A stretch of 64,000 bases of DNA. Origin: Phocaeicola fibrisolvens. Its GTDB lineage: Bacteria > Bacteroidota > Bacteroidia > Bacteroidales > Bacteroidaceae. Positions 8,734 to 17,612 of the stretch are shown piece by piece. How positions within the stretch are numbered: the stretch's first letter is position 1; the number at the start of each line of letters is the position of its first letter. The stretch covers positions 62,001 to 126,000 of the forward strand of contig NZ_JAOQJI010000008.1 of NCBI RefSeq assembly GCF_025567125.1, given 5' to 3'. The translations under genes were made by a program, and so were the position numbers. The notes beneath the pieces are model-generated. The model saw nothing but the letters and a program-made list of their open reading frames with translations, had not been told where the DNA came from and made no database searches.

Positions 8734-10323
8734 ATGAAAAAAACAATATTAAATAAATTTTTATTAGGCTCTCTAATTCTTGTTTCTATCTCCTGTACAG
8801 ACAAGTATTTAGATATAAATTCAGATCCCTATCAGCCTGGAAGTCTTGAAAATGATGATTATGCATTGGGATCAGCAATGACTCAGTTGGCTAGCTGTGT
8901 GGTATCATCCGATGTCAATACGGCACAGTTTACAGATTGTTTATTAGGAGGCCCTATGGGGGGATATTTTGCAGATTCGAATAAGGGATTTTCAGAGACA
9001 ATTTCTAATTTCAATGCTAAGAATGACTGGACACGTGTATTTTTAATCAGCGATAAGATAATTCCTGTATTGTATGGAAATTTAAACTCGGTTCAAATAG
9101 TGTCTAATAATACTGGAAATCCGGTGCCATACGCTATAGCTCAAATTATTAAGGTCGCAGCTATGAGTCGTGTAACAGATACTTATGGTCCGATTCCTTA
9201 CTCAAAGATTGGCTCTGATGGTAAAATCACTATTCCTTATGACTCTCAGGAAGAGGTCTATAATAAATTTTTTGAGGAATTGGATAATGCTATAAATGTG
9301 TTGTTAGAGAACAAAGGTGCATTGCTGGTTTCAACTGCTGATTATGTGTATGGTGGGGATGTGGAGAAATGGTTAAAATTTGCTAACTCGTTGCGTCTAC
9401 GTCTTGCTATGCGTATAGCATACGCTAATCCTACTAAGGCAAAAGAAATAGCAGAGGCATGTATAACGAGTGAAGCAGGATTAATTACAGCAAATGTAGA
9501 CAATGCAGCTTGGAATTATTTTGGCTCTATTACTAACTCGTTATTTACGGCGCTTCGATATAATGCAGAAACTAGTGGTGGAGATACGCATGCGGCAGCT
9601 GATATAATTTGTTACATGAATGGATACAATGACAATCGTCGTGCTAGTTATTTTGAATTAGCTAGTAATGGAGAATATGTAGGTTTAAGACGTGGAATCG
9701 ATATTACCAAGGATGCCATTGCAAATCATTTTGTGGATTATTCTACAGTGAAGATTTCTGCTTCGGATCCTATTTTATGGATGAATGCGGCTGAAGTTTC
9801 TTTCTTGCGTGCTGAAGGTATTGCGATTTTTGGCTTTAATATGGGAGGAAGTGCAGAAGAGTTTTATAATCAAGGTATTCGTTTGTCCTTTGAACAATGG
9901 AAAGCTGATGGGGTTGATGAATATCTTTCTAATAGCACTCGCATCCCAGCCACTTATGTTGATCCGTTTGCTGGACAAAATTATAATACGAAATTGTCTA
10001 CTATTACTGTAAAATGGGATGAAAAAGCAACAAAGGAAGAAAAGCAGGAACGTATTATTATTCAAAAATGGATTGCTAATTGGATGCTGGGTAATGAAGC
10101 TTGGGCTGATTATCGCCGAACTGGATATCCTCATTTGATTCCGGCAACCGATGAGGGTAATAAGAGCGGGGGTATAGTAGATTCTCAGAGGGGTGCACGT
10201 CGTATGCCATATCCCAATGAGGAGTACACAAGTAATTTAGAAAATGTAAATTATGCGGTTGCTAATTATTTGAAAGGGCCCGATAATATGTCTACAGATG
10301 TTTGGTGGGCATGTAAAAAATAA
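8734..10323 (+). CDS. SusD-like glycan-binding outer-membrane lipoprotein
   Basis: This 529-residue SusD/RagB-family lipoprotein starts 12 bp after the SusC stop. The signal peptide ends in the lipobox SISC (Cys21), giving a surface lipid anchor. The fold is TPR-like; typical SusD pieces are the N-terminal CTDKYLDINSDPYQPG, the WLKFANSLRLRLAMRIAYANP helix pair and the C-terminal WADYRRTGYP. It forms the lid of the SusC porin and captures the glycan. From the neighbouring endo-GH18, GH92 and GH130 genes the ligand is most likely a high-mannose N-glycan, but this is inference from context. Confidence 0.93.
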   Translation: MKKTILNKFLLGSLILVSISCTDKYLDINSDPYQPGSLENDDYALGSAMTQLASCVVSSDVNTAQFTDCLLGGPMGGYFADSNKGFSETISNFNAKNDWTRVFLISDKIIPVLYGNLNSVQIVSNNTGNPVPYAIAQIIKVAAMSRVTDTYGPIPYSKIGSDGKITIPYDSQEEVYNKFFEELDNAINVLLENKGALLVSTADYVYGGDVEKWLKFANSLRLRLAMRIAYANPTKAKEIAEACITSEAGLITANVDNAAWNYFGSITNSLFTALRYNAETSGGDTHAAADIICYMNGYNDNRRASYFELASNGEYVGLRRGIDITKDAIANHFVDYSTVKISASDPILWMNAAEVSFLRAEGIAIFGFNMGGSAEEFYNQGIRLSFEQWKADGVDEYLSNSTRIPATYVDPFAGQNYNTKLSTITVKWDEKATKEEKQERIIIQKWIANWMLGNEAWADYRRTGYPHLIPATDEGNKSGGIVDSQRGARRMPYPNEEYTSNLENVNYAVANYLKGPDNMSTDVWWACKK

Positions 10324-10348
10324 TGTTAACAATTAAATACAATGTTAT

Positions 10349-11443
10349 ATGAAAACGAAATTAATTAATAGGCTGTTTGGAGCTGTATTATATACCTCAG
10401 TTCTTTCTTTGCCAGCGTGTACTGATTGGACTGAGCCGGAAAGTCTGACTTTGCATAGTTCTTCATTGGAAGAGCAAAATTCACAACTTTACCAAGATTA
10501 CTTACTGGATTTGAAAAATTATAAGGCTAGTGAACATAAAGTGATGATTGTATCGTTTGATAATCCAGGGAACAATCCAAGTAAGCAAGCTGAACATCTG
10601 ACAACTTTGCCTGATAGCATTGATTTTATTAATTTGAATAATCCGGATAATTTGAATGAAGAAATTATGCTTGAGATGGAGCAAATCAAGAATGATAAAG
10701 GTACTAAAACCTTGTATACGATTAGTCATGATGCATTTGAGACAGCATGGACTGCTAAATTAAAAGAGGAAGGTGGAGAATCTTTAACAGAAGAAGATGC
10801 GTTAAAATACTTGGGTGATTGTACAGATAAGGCTCTGGAACTTTGTGAAAAATACCATTATGATGGTATTATAGTTGAATATACCGGACGTTCTTTAGTG
10901 AGTATGACAGAAAGTGTTTTGGCTGAATACAATGCACGTCAGCAGAACTTTTTTAATCGCATTATAGAATGGAAGCAAAAGAATGAAGGGAAATCTTTAT
11001 TGTTGTATGGAAATGTGCAATATTTAGTTCCTGAAAACATGAATATGCTTTCTAACTTCAATTATATTATATTGAAGAGTTTAGGTTCAACAAATGCCGA
11101 TGATTTGAGTGTGAAAGCTTATCTTGCAGTGCAGGCTGGAATGGATGCTGTGGCAGGACAAGAAGGGGCAATTAATCCGGTTCCGGCAGATCGTTTTGTT
11201 GCTTGTGTGGAAACTCCACGTCCAGAAGATAAAGAACAGACTTATGGTTATTGGAGTACTATTGATGCCAATGGGGGAAAAACGTTGGCCACTTATGGTG
11301 CTGCACAATGGGTGGCTGCTAACTCTACAGATTTTGTTCGAAAAGGAGTGTATATCCAGAATGCCCATAACGATTATTATGATAATGCTTTTGTTTATCA
11401 GCATATTCGAGAAGCTATTCAGATTATGAATCCTAATAAATAA
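10349..11443 (+). CDS. Surface lipoprotein with degenerate GH18 fold (probable glycan-binding protein)
   Basis: This 364-residue lipoprotein (lipobox LPAC, Cys24) has the core of a GH18 TIM barrel: KVMIVSFDNPGNN, YHYDGIIVEYTG on the fourth strand and a late FVACVETP strand. The catalytic signature is lost. In an active GH18 the pattern is DGxDxDxE, while here D172 is followed by I175, E177 and T179, so the proton-donor glutamate is missing. I infer a carbohydrate-binding role in place of hydrolysis. The same order (SusC, SusD, GH18-like protein, DUF1735/LamG protein, endo-GH18) occurs in the B. thetaiotaomicron high-mannose N-glycan locus that contains EndoBT-3987. An unusual catalytic arrangement cannot be fully excluded. 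Confidence 0.8.
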   Translation: MKTKLINRLFGAVLYTSVLSLPACTDWTEPESLTLHSSSLEEQNSQLYQDYLLDLKNYKASEHKVMIVSFDNPGNNPSKQAEHLTTLPDSIDFINLNNPDNLNEEIMLEMEQIKNDKGTKTLYTISHDAFETAWTAKLKEEGGESLTEEDALKYLGDCTDKALELCEKYHYDGIIVEYTGRSLVSMTESVLAEYNARQQNFFNRIIEWKQKNEGKSLLLYGNVQYLVPENMNMLSNFNYIILKSLGSTNADDLSVKAYLAVQAGMDAVAGQEGAINPVPADRFVACVETPRPEDKEQTYGYWSTIDANGGKTLATYGAAQWVAANSTDFVRKGVYIQNAHNDYYDNAFVYQHIREAIQIMNPNK

Positions 11444-11452
11444 TAATGAATT

Positions 11453-12598
11453 ATGAAATTGTTAAGATATAGTTTTTTATTGTCACTGGTAGCCATGTTT
11501 TGGGGATGCCAGTCAAATAACATTGATGAGGAACATCACTATACAAATCATTTGTATATTACGTCTGATGCTATATGTAGTGACTTGTTAATTAAAGATG
11601 ATGTTGTTGAATCTACTAGAAAGATTGATTACCGGATAGCTTCTCCTATATCCAATGACGTTCAGATGTCGTTCGAAGCCGTACCATCTATGACTGCAGC
11701 TTATAATTTGAGTTACAATGACAATGCAATAGCTTTGGATGAGAAATATTATGAGATACCTCAAAAGACAGCAACCATTAAGGCTGGTGATGTGACAGGA
11801 GAAAGCGTGGTAATTAATTTTAAAAATACGAATGAGTTGGATTCGGAACATCGTTATGTATTACCTGTGACGATTAGTACGGCTAGTAATATCGATATAT
11901 TGCAAAGTAAACGTACGGTATTTTATGTATTTAAGGGAGCAGCGTTGATAAATGTAGTGGCTAATATTCGTAAGATTTATTTTCCGATAAACTGGTCAAT
12001 TGATGTTAGTTCATTGTCTACGATTACAGTGGAAGCATTGGTGCGTGCCAGTGACTGGGAAGATGGTCGTGATAATGCATTGAGTTCCGTTTTTGGTATT
12101 GAAGGAACATTCTTAGTCAGAATTGGTGATGCAGACCGTCCGAGAAATCAATTACAGTTAGTTGCTCCTGGAGGCAATTTCCCAAATCCTAATGTAGCTC
12201 CAGGGCTTCCAACCAATGAATGGGTTCATATTGCTATTGTTTATGATGCAACAACAAGAGAACGCTTATATTATCAGAATGGAGTCTTGGTTGCGTCAGA
12301 TAATGCAGCTTCTTCTTCTGTAAATCTTTCTAGAGGTTGTTATGTGGGTTATTCTTATGATAGTACTCGTTGGTTACCAGGAGAGATTTCGGAACTTAGA
12401 ATTTGGAGTAAGCAAAGAAGTGCGGATGAAATTGCTAATAGCGCATATTATGTGGATCCGAAGTCTGAAGGATTAATTGCTTATTGGAGATTTAATGAAG
12501 GGACAGGTAGTGTAATTCATGATTATACTGGACATGGAAATGATATTACAGGAAGTGGAGAGCCTGCTTGGGTAAATGTGGAATTGCCGGAAAAATAA
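11453..12598 (+). CDS. DUF1735 + LamG-like surface lipoprotein
   Basis: This 381-residue lipoprotein (lipid anchor near Cys19, FWGC) starts 10 bp after the previous stop. The N-terminal half (about residues 30-160) is a DUF1735 beta-sandwich with the usual IKAGDVTGESVVINF stretch. The C-terminal half (about 170-381) is a concanavalin A-like LamG domain; the hallmarks are VEALVRASDWEDG, NEWVHIAIVYD, the LYYQNGVLV strand and a late GEISELRIWSKQRSADEI. Such proteins act as surface glycan-binding proteins in Bacteroides loci. No catalytic residues were recognised. It probably binds N-glycan or glycoprotein next to the endoglycosidase encoded downstream. Confidence 0.85.
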   Translation: MKLLRYSFLLSLVAMFWGCQSNNIDEEHHYTNHLYITSDAICSDLLIKDDVVESTRKIDYRIASPISNDVQMSFEAVPSMTAAYNLSYNDNAIALDEKYYEIPQKTATIKAGDVTGESVVINFKNTNELDSEHRYVLPVTISTASNIDILQSKRTVFYVFKGAALINVVANIRKIYFPINWSIDVSSLSTITVEALVRASDWEDGRDNALSSVFGIEGTFLVRIGDADRPRNQLQLVAPGGNFPNPNVAPGLPTNEWVHIAIVYDATTRERLYYQNGVLVASDNAASSSVNLSRGCYVGYSYDSTRWLPGEISELRIWSKQRSADEIANSAYYVDPKSEGLIAYWRFNEGTGSVIHDYTGHGNDITGSGEPAWVNVELPEK

Positions 12599-12628
12599 CA
12601 ATCTGATAACTAATGAAAATCTACCATT

Positions 12629-14059
12629 ATGAAAACTAAATATTTGAATTCATTTTTAGGAGTTACAGCATTTTGTATGGGCGTAATGTTTTTGACGTCC
12701 TCTTGTGCCGAAGATTTGGAGGTAGGCAAGGCGATAGATGAATCGGCTTATGCTGGAATTTATGAGAATCATGCTTATTTGCGTGATGTGAAACAAAATC
12801 TATCTTCTCCTGTGATAGAACTTTATGAAGAGAGTTATGACACTTCTGTAAAAATGGGATTGAGTAAAGCCGCTACAAGTACAACTTCTGCAAAGGTTGT
12901 GATTGATGCTGATTATTTAAAGACTTATAACGAAGATCATCAAACGGATTTTGAATTATATCCGCAGGAATTGGTCTCTTTTGCTGACGGAGGAATATTG
13001 AAATTTGTTTCAGGAGCAAAGACTGCAGAGGTTGGCATGACAATTTCTGGTGGAACTGAAGTTTTGGAGGGTAAGACTTATGCGATTCCTGTAGCTATAT
13101 CCGAACCGAGTGAAGATATATCTGCTACGGATTCTCAATCTACACATTGTATGTATTTGGTAAAAGATATGCGAAATGCCTCGGATGCATATAAAGGTGA
13201 AGATGCGGTAAAAGGATATTTGTTTTTTGAGGTAAATGGAGTGAATCCATTGAATGCTTTTTCGTTTGAACTGGAAAATGGGAAATTGCTTTGGGATGTT
13301 GTCGTTCTTTTTGCTGCAAATATCAACTATGATAGTGATGCTGGGCGTCCTTTTGTGAAATGTAATCCTAATGTGCAATATCTGTTGGATAATAATGAAA
13401 CTTTTTTGCAGCCTTTACGTAAAAGAGGTGTAAAAGTTTTGTTGGGTTTACTTGGAAATCATGATATGGCTGGATTGGCACAGTTATCTGAGCAAGGAGC
13501 TAAAGATTTTGCTCGTGAAGTGGCACAATATTGTAAAGCGTATAACTTGGATGGCATTAATTATGATGATGAATATTCAACATATCCAGATTTGAATAAC
13601 CCAGCTTTTGAGAGTCCTGGAACAAGTGCTGCTGCTCGACTTTGTTATGAAACAAAATTAGCTATGCCCGATAAATTAGTAACTGTGTTTGCTTATGGAA
13701 ATATGTATGGTGTTTCAGAAGTAAATGGAGTTGATGTAGATGAATGGCTTGATATCATTGTTCCTAACTATGGAGGTTCAGCTTATCCGATAGGTAATAT
13801 GACAAATAAGAAGTGTGCAGGTATGGCTTTGGAATTTAATTTAGGTATAGGAGGGTCGTTGACATCGAGTTCCGCTCAAAGGTTAATAAGCGAAGGTTAC
13901 GGCTGGTTTATGGGATTTGCTCCGAGTCCAGAGAATTATGGTATGATATTTTCACGTTTGAGTGGGGCTTCTACTCTTTATGGCTCATCATTGAAGGATC
14001 CTACCATATTTTATAAGAAGGATGATCCAACTCCTTATTCATGGCCAACCGATATGTGA
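12629..14059 (+). CDS. GH18 endo-beta-N-acetylglucosaminidase (EndoBT-3987-like)
   Basis: This 476-residue surface lipoprotein (lipobox TSSC, Cys26) has an N-terminal DUF1735-like sandwich (about residues 40-185) and a GH18 TIM barrel (about 195-476). The catalytic strand reads NLDGINYDDEY, with D313 and E315 in the positions used for substrate-assisted catalysis (D orients the N-acetyl group, E is the acid/base). This matches the domain layout of EndoBT-3987, which cuts between the two GlcNAc residues of high-mannose N-glycans. It would release Man5-9GlcNAc from glycoproteins at the cell surface for capture by the SusD/SusC pair. It is the enzyme that best defines the substrate of this locus. 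Confidence 0.92.
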   Translation: MKTKYLNSFLGVTAFCMGVMFLTSSCAEDLEVGKAIDESAYAGIYENHAYLRDVKQNLSSPVIELYEESYDTSVKMGLSKAATSTTSAKVVIDADYLKTYNEDHQTDFELYPQELVSFADGGILKFVSGAKTAEVGMTISGGTEVLEGKTYAIPVAISEPSEDISATDSQSTHCMYLVKDMRNASDAYKGEDAVKGYLFFEVNGVNPLNAFSFELENGKLLWDVVVLFAANINYDSDAGRPFVKCNPNVQYLLDNNETFLQPLRKRGVKVLLGLLGNHDMAGLAQLSEQGAKDFAREVAQYCKAYNLDGINYDDEYSTYPDLNNPAFESPGTSAAARLCYETKLAMPDKLVTVFAYGNMYGVSEVNGVDVDEWLDIIVPNYGGSAYPIGNMTNKKCAGMALEFNLGIGGSLTSSSAQRLISEGYGWFMGFAPSPENYGMIFSRLSGASTLYGSSLKDPTIFYKKDDPTPYSWPTDM

Positions 14060-14074
14060 TAATAATTTAATAAC

Positions 14075-14118
14075 ATATAATGGTATGTGGTGACTAGAGT
14101 AATTGCATACCATTATAT
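14075..14118 (+). other. Perfect 13-bp inverted repeat between GH18 and next lipoprotein gene
   Basis: The arms at 14075-14087 (ATATAATGGTATG) and 14106-14118 are exact reverse complements with an 18-nt loop. It is AT-rich with no T run after it, so it is not a classical terminator. It lies 16 bp after the endoglycosidase stop and 20 bp before the next start, and may protect the upstream mRNA from exonucleases or dampen read-through. Confidence 0.6.
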
Positions 14119-14138
14119 TCCTCAATATAAATTACGCT

Positions 14139-15506
14139 ATGAAACATTTTACATTTAGAATAACTTTAGTTTGCTCTTTTATATGCTTGGCGGGTTTAAA
14201 TTTTTCTTGCCAAGAAGATGAGACACTTAACTTAGTGAAATATCCAGAGAATCCGATACAAATTAATTGTGAAGGTAATTCTGACGTTAAAGTCACTGGA
14301 ACTTATGATGAGAATGGAAAACTGATTTTTAGTACACCTTTGCAAAAAACATGGAAGATTTCTTTAGCTACTCCTTCTCCCGAAGAGGTTTCTATGAAAG
14401 TTGCTCCTGTGCTGGTAAATATTCCACAAGATAAAATAGCGTTGAGTACAGATCTGTTGACTATTCCTGCTGGATTTGCTTCTGGAGATGTGACGATTGG
14501 ACTTAAAGATGATGATATTTCATTTATTGAAGATAATCTTTCTGCTCAAACTTATGAACTTGGTCTTGAAATTACAGATGCAGAAGGGCTGAATTTGAAT
14601 ACTGAATCAGCTAAGGGGCGATTGATCATTGAGAAAGAACAATATCAGTCTCATATTGTGATGGCTGGTAATGAAGGTAATTCAATTCAAATGAAAAGAA
14701 TTTATTTGAATAATGATATTATGGGAGATCCTATCTCTTATTCTTTTAAATTGCAATTGGATAAGCCTGCTAAAGAAGATTTGGTTATAAATTTTACAAC
14801 GGAAGGTATTTCTGATGAGTTTAAAAGTTCTGCTGTCTTTACGCCATCTTCTGTAACAATTCCTGTTGGCAGTAAGGAATCAGAAGAAATAAATTGGACA
14901 ATAACAAATGATTTTATGAAAACAACAGCGGAAGATGAGAATTTTGATATTGTCTTAAAAGGAGAATTGGGTACTACGAATTTAGCTACCTTAGAGGGTG
15001 ATAATGCGACTATTAATATACATGTGGTTAAAACATCATCTATCTTGGAACTTGTAAATAGTATTCTTCAGGGGAAACTCGATAGAAGTAATTGGAGTGT
15101 TGAATTAGGAGACGGTTGGTCAGGAGATGGTTTAAACTTAATAGATAACGATTCATATTATAGTAGTGTTAGTTTCCCAGAAGTGGAAAATAATGTGGGA
15201 GAAATAGTGCTGGATATGAAGAATGTTTATAATCTAGTTGGAATAAAGACTAGTTTCTTATATAAATATGATTGGTATACAGGACGGACCTTCTTCTATT
15301 CTCCTGTAAAAACAGAAATTCAAGTATCTGTTGATAAAGTGCAATGGACTTCTTTGGGAACTTTAGAGGCAGATGGAAACTATAGCCACTATATTAGGTT
15401 TATGGTTCCTACACAAGCTAGATATGTGAAATATAAAGGAACAGTTAATTCTGAATTAGGCCTAATTCAGTTGACAGACATGTGTCTTTACAGTGAAGAG
15501 GAATAA
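14139..15506 (+). CDS. DUF1735-like lipoprotein with C-terminal discoidin (F5/8C) domain
   Basis: The chosen ATG at 14139 gives 455 residues and a clean lipoprotein signal (lipobox NFSC, Cys24). A TTG start at 14103 would fall inside the inverted repeat and is unlikely. Residues about 30-170 and 180-300 look like two DUF1735/Calx-beta-like sandwiches with paired phrases such as IPAGFASGDVTIGL and IPVGSKESEEINW. The last 140 residues form a galactose-binding-like discoidin domain, with the typical VNLVGIKTSF-like strand, WYTGRTFFYSPVKTEIQVSVD and the end strand ARYVKYKGTV. I infer a surface glycan-binding protein and see no catalytic motif. It is the last gene before a hairpin terminator. Confidence 0.78.
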   Translation: MKHFTFRITLVCSFICLAGLNFSCQEDETLNLVKYPENPIQINCEGNSDVKVTGTYDENGKLIFSTPLQKTWKISLATPSPEEVSMKVAPVLVNIPQDKIALSTDLLTIPAGFASGDVTIGLKDDDISFIEDNLSAQTYELGLEITDAEGLNLNTESAKGRLIIEKEQYQSHIVMAGNEGNSIQMKRIYLNNDIMGDPISYSFKLQLDKPAKEDLVINFTTEGISDEFKSSAVFTPSSVTIPVGSKESEEINWTITNDFMKTTAEDENFDIVLKGELGTTNLATLEGDNATINIHVVKTSSILELVNSILQGKLDRSNWSVELGDGWSGDGLNLIDNDSYYSSVSFPEVENNVGEIVLDMKNVYNLVGIKTSFLYKYDWYTGRTFFYSPVKTEIQVSVDKVQWTSLGTLEADGNYSHYIRFMVPTQARYVKYKGTVNSELGLIQLTDMCLYSEEE

Positions 15507-15522
15507 AATATAAATTACATTG

Positions 15523-15585
15523 AAAAGCGGTAAAATGATTACGTGGAATTTCTTGTTCTGTGGCAATCATTTTAGCCGCTTTTTG
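15523..15585 (+). terminator. Rho-independent terminator before GH97
   Basis: The arms AAAAGCGGTAAAATGATT (15523-15540) and 15565-15583 pair completely except for a single bulged G, and T residues follow. It lies between the discoidin lipoprotein and the GH97 gene, so GH97 is likely expressed less than, or separately from, the SusC operon. Confidence 0.7.
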
Positions 15586-15605
15586 TATTCCGTAAGCGCT
15601 TATTT

Positions 15606-17612
15606 ATGAGAATTTTAAAAATAATTTTTGTCTTTTTGATATGTGTAATATGGGGATGTAATGGTTATTGTGCAGTTGTTTCTTCTCCAGATGGACATAT
15701 TAGGCTTACTTTTACACTTGATGGATATAGTCAGTTATCATATTCAATTAGTGTGGATGATTCACTGTTTATTGCTCCTTCGGCTTTGGGCTTGGTAGAA
15801 AAGAACGGTTTGCCTTTATCTCGCAGTTTAGCCGTTGCACATGTGGATTTTAGCTCAGAGGATGAAGTGTGGAAGCAACCTTGGGGAGAAAATAAGAACA
15901 TCAGGAACAAGTATAACGAGATGGCTGTGCATCTGTCTGATGGTGCTCGAGTGGATTTGACTTTGCGTTTCAGAGTGTTTGATGACGGGATAGGATTCAG
16001 GTATGAATATGATATACATAATGTGGACAGTGTGTTTGTGATGGATGAACTGACAGAGTTCAATATAGTCCAAAATGGACTTTCTTGGTCTATTCCAGCT
16101 AGTTTTGAAACGTATGAATTATTGTATCGTACATTACCGATTAGTGAAATAGAAACAGCTAATACTCCTATGACGTTCAAATCAGGTAAGGTATATGCCA
16201 GTATTCATGAAGCGGCTTTGACAGATTTTCCTGAGATGACTTTGAAATCGATGGGAGGTTGTAAGTTTAAGGCGGAATTGGCTCCTTGGCCAGATGGTGT
16301 GAAAGCTCGCATGGCAGGAGGTCGGTTTCATACGCCATGGCGTACTATACAGATTGCTCCGGAAGCAATAGGACTGATTAATTCTTCGTTGATTTTGAAT
16401 TTGAATGAACCTTGCAAGCTAGCAACGACCGATTGGATTCGTCCAATGAAATACATTGGAATTTGGTGGGGTATGCATTTGGGAGTAGAAAGCTGGCAGA
16501 ATGATGAACGACATGGGGCCACAACGGCCAATGCCAAACGTTATATTGATTTTGCAGCAAAGAACCATATTGATGCCGTAGTTTTTGAAGGTTGGAATCA
16601 AGGATGGGAAAACTGGGGCGGTTCGCAGTACTTTGATTATACCCAGCCATATGATGACTTTGATATATTGGATATTGCACGTTATGCCAAAGAAAAGGGA
16701 GTGGAAATTATCGGTCACCACGAAACAGGAGGAAATATATTAAATTATGAGCGTCAGTTGGATGAGGCTTATAAATGGTATGCTGACCTAGGTATTCATG
16801 TAGTAAAAACAGGGTATGCCGGAGGACTTCCCATGGGATATAATCATCATGGACAGTTTAGTGTAAGGCATTATCGTAAAGTAGTGGAAACGGCTGCCAA
16901 GTATCATACAGTTCTTGACGTACATGAACCTATAAAGGATACGGGCATACGTCGCACTTTCCCTAATATGATGACTCGTGAGGGAGCTAGAGGGATGGAG
17001 TGGAATGCTTGGAGTGAGGGAAATCCGCCTTCCCATCATGTGTTGTTACCTTTTACTCGTTTATTGGCTGGTCCGATGGATTATACTCCTGGAATCTTTG
17101 ACATTACTTACGAACGAGCTAAGGCTTCACCGTTTCGGAAGCAATGGAACATGAAGGATAGTAAAGATTGTCGGGTGAATACCACGCTGGCTAAGCAAAT
17201 TGCTGGATGGGTTATCTTGTATTCTCCTTTGCAGATGGCTTCAGATATGATTGAAAATTATGAAGGACATCCGGCATTCCAGTTTTTCCGTGATTTTGAT
17301 CCAGATTGTGACTGGTCGAAAGCACTGGCTGGTGAGCCTGGTGAATATGTAGTTATTGCTCGGAAAGCAGGTGAACGTTTTTTCTTGGGGGCTGCCACCA
17401 ACGAGGAAGGCAGAACGATAGAGGTACCGTTGACTTTTTTGGAAAATGGGCGGAAATATCAGGCACGGATTTATGCAGATGGAGAAGATACAGATTGGGA
17501 GACTAATCCGGTTGCTTATCGTTTGGAAGAACGGATAGTCACCTCACAAGATACCCTAAAAATCAGCATGGCGAATGGAGGCGGTCAGGCAGTCAGTTTC
17601 TTACCCTTCTGA
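15606..17612 (+). CDS. GH97 alpha-glycosidase (inverting, SusB-type)
   Basis: This 668-residue secreted enzyme has an N-terminal beta-super-sandwich, a TIM barrel (about 265-560) and a C-terminal beta domain. Its signal region ends in either a lipobox-like WGC or a cleavage after YCA. Glutamates expected in inverting SusB-type GH97 enzymes are present: E373 in HHETGG, E441 in VHEPIK and E465 in GMEWNAW. At the position where retaining GH97 enzymes carry an aspartate nucleophile there is VKTGYAGG, which supports the inverting alpha-glucosidase group. In an N-glycan locus it could remove alpha-glucose caps from incompletely processed glycans. That role is inferred. Its end overlaps the end of convergent tatC by 20 bp. 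Confidence 0.88.
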   Translation: MRILKIIFVFLICVIWGCNGYCAVVSSPDGHIRLTFTLDGYSQLSYSISVDDSLFIAPSALGLVEKNGLPLSRSLAVAHVDFSSEDEVWKQPWGENKNIRNKYNEMAVHLSDGARVDLTLRFRVFDDGIGFRYEYDIHNVDSVFVMDELTEFNIVQNGLSWSIPASFETYELLYRTLPISEIETANTPMTFKSGKVYASIHEAALTDFPEMTLKSMGGCKFKAELAPWPDGVKARMAGGRFHTPWRTIQIAPEAIGLINSSLILNLNEPCKLATTDWIRPMKYIGIWWGMHLGVESWQNDERHGATTANAKRYIDFAAKNHIDAVVFEGWNQGWENWGGSQYFDYTQPYDDFDILDIARYAKEKGVEIIGHHETGGNILNYERQLDEAYKWYADLGIHVVKTGYAGGLPMGYNHHGQFSVRHYRKVVETAAKYHTVLDVHEPIKDTGIRRTFPNMMTREGARGMEWNAWSEGNPPSHHVLLPFTRLLAGPMDYTPGIFDITYERAKASPFRKQWNMKDSKDCRVNTTLAKQIAGWVILYSPLQMASDMIENYEGHPAFQFFRDFDPDCDWSKALAGEPGEYVVIARKAGERFFLGAATNEEGRTIEVPLTFLENGRKYQARIYADGEDTDWETNPVAYRLEERIVTSQDTLKISMANGGGQAVSFLPF

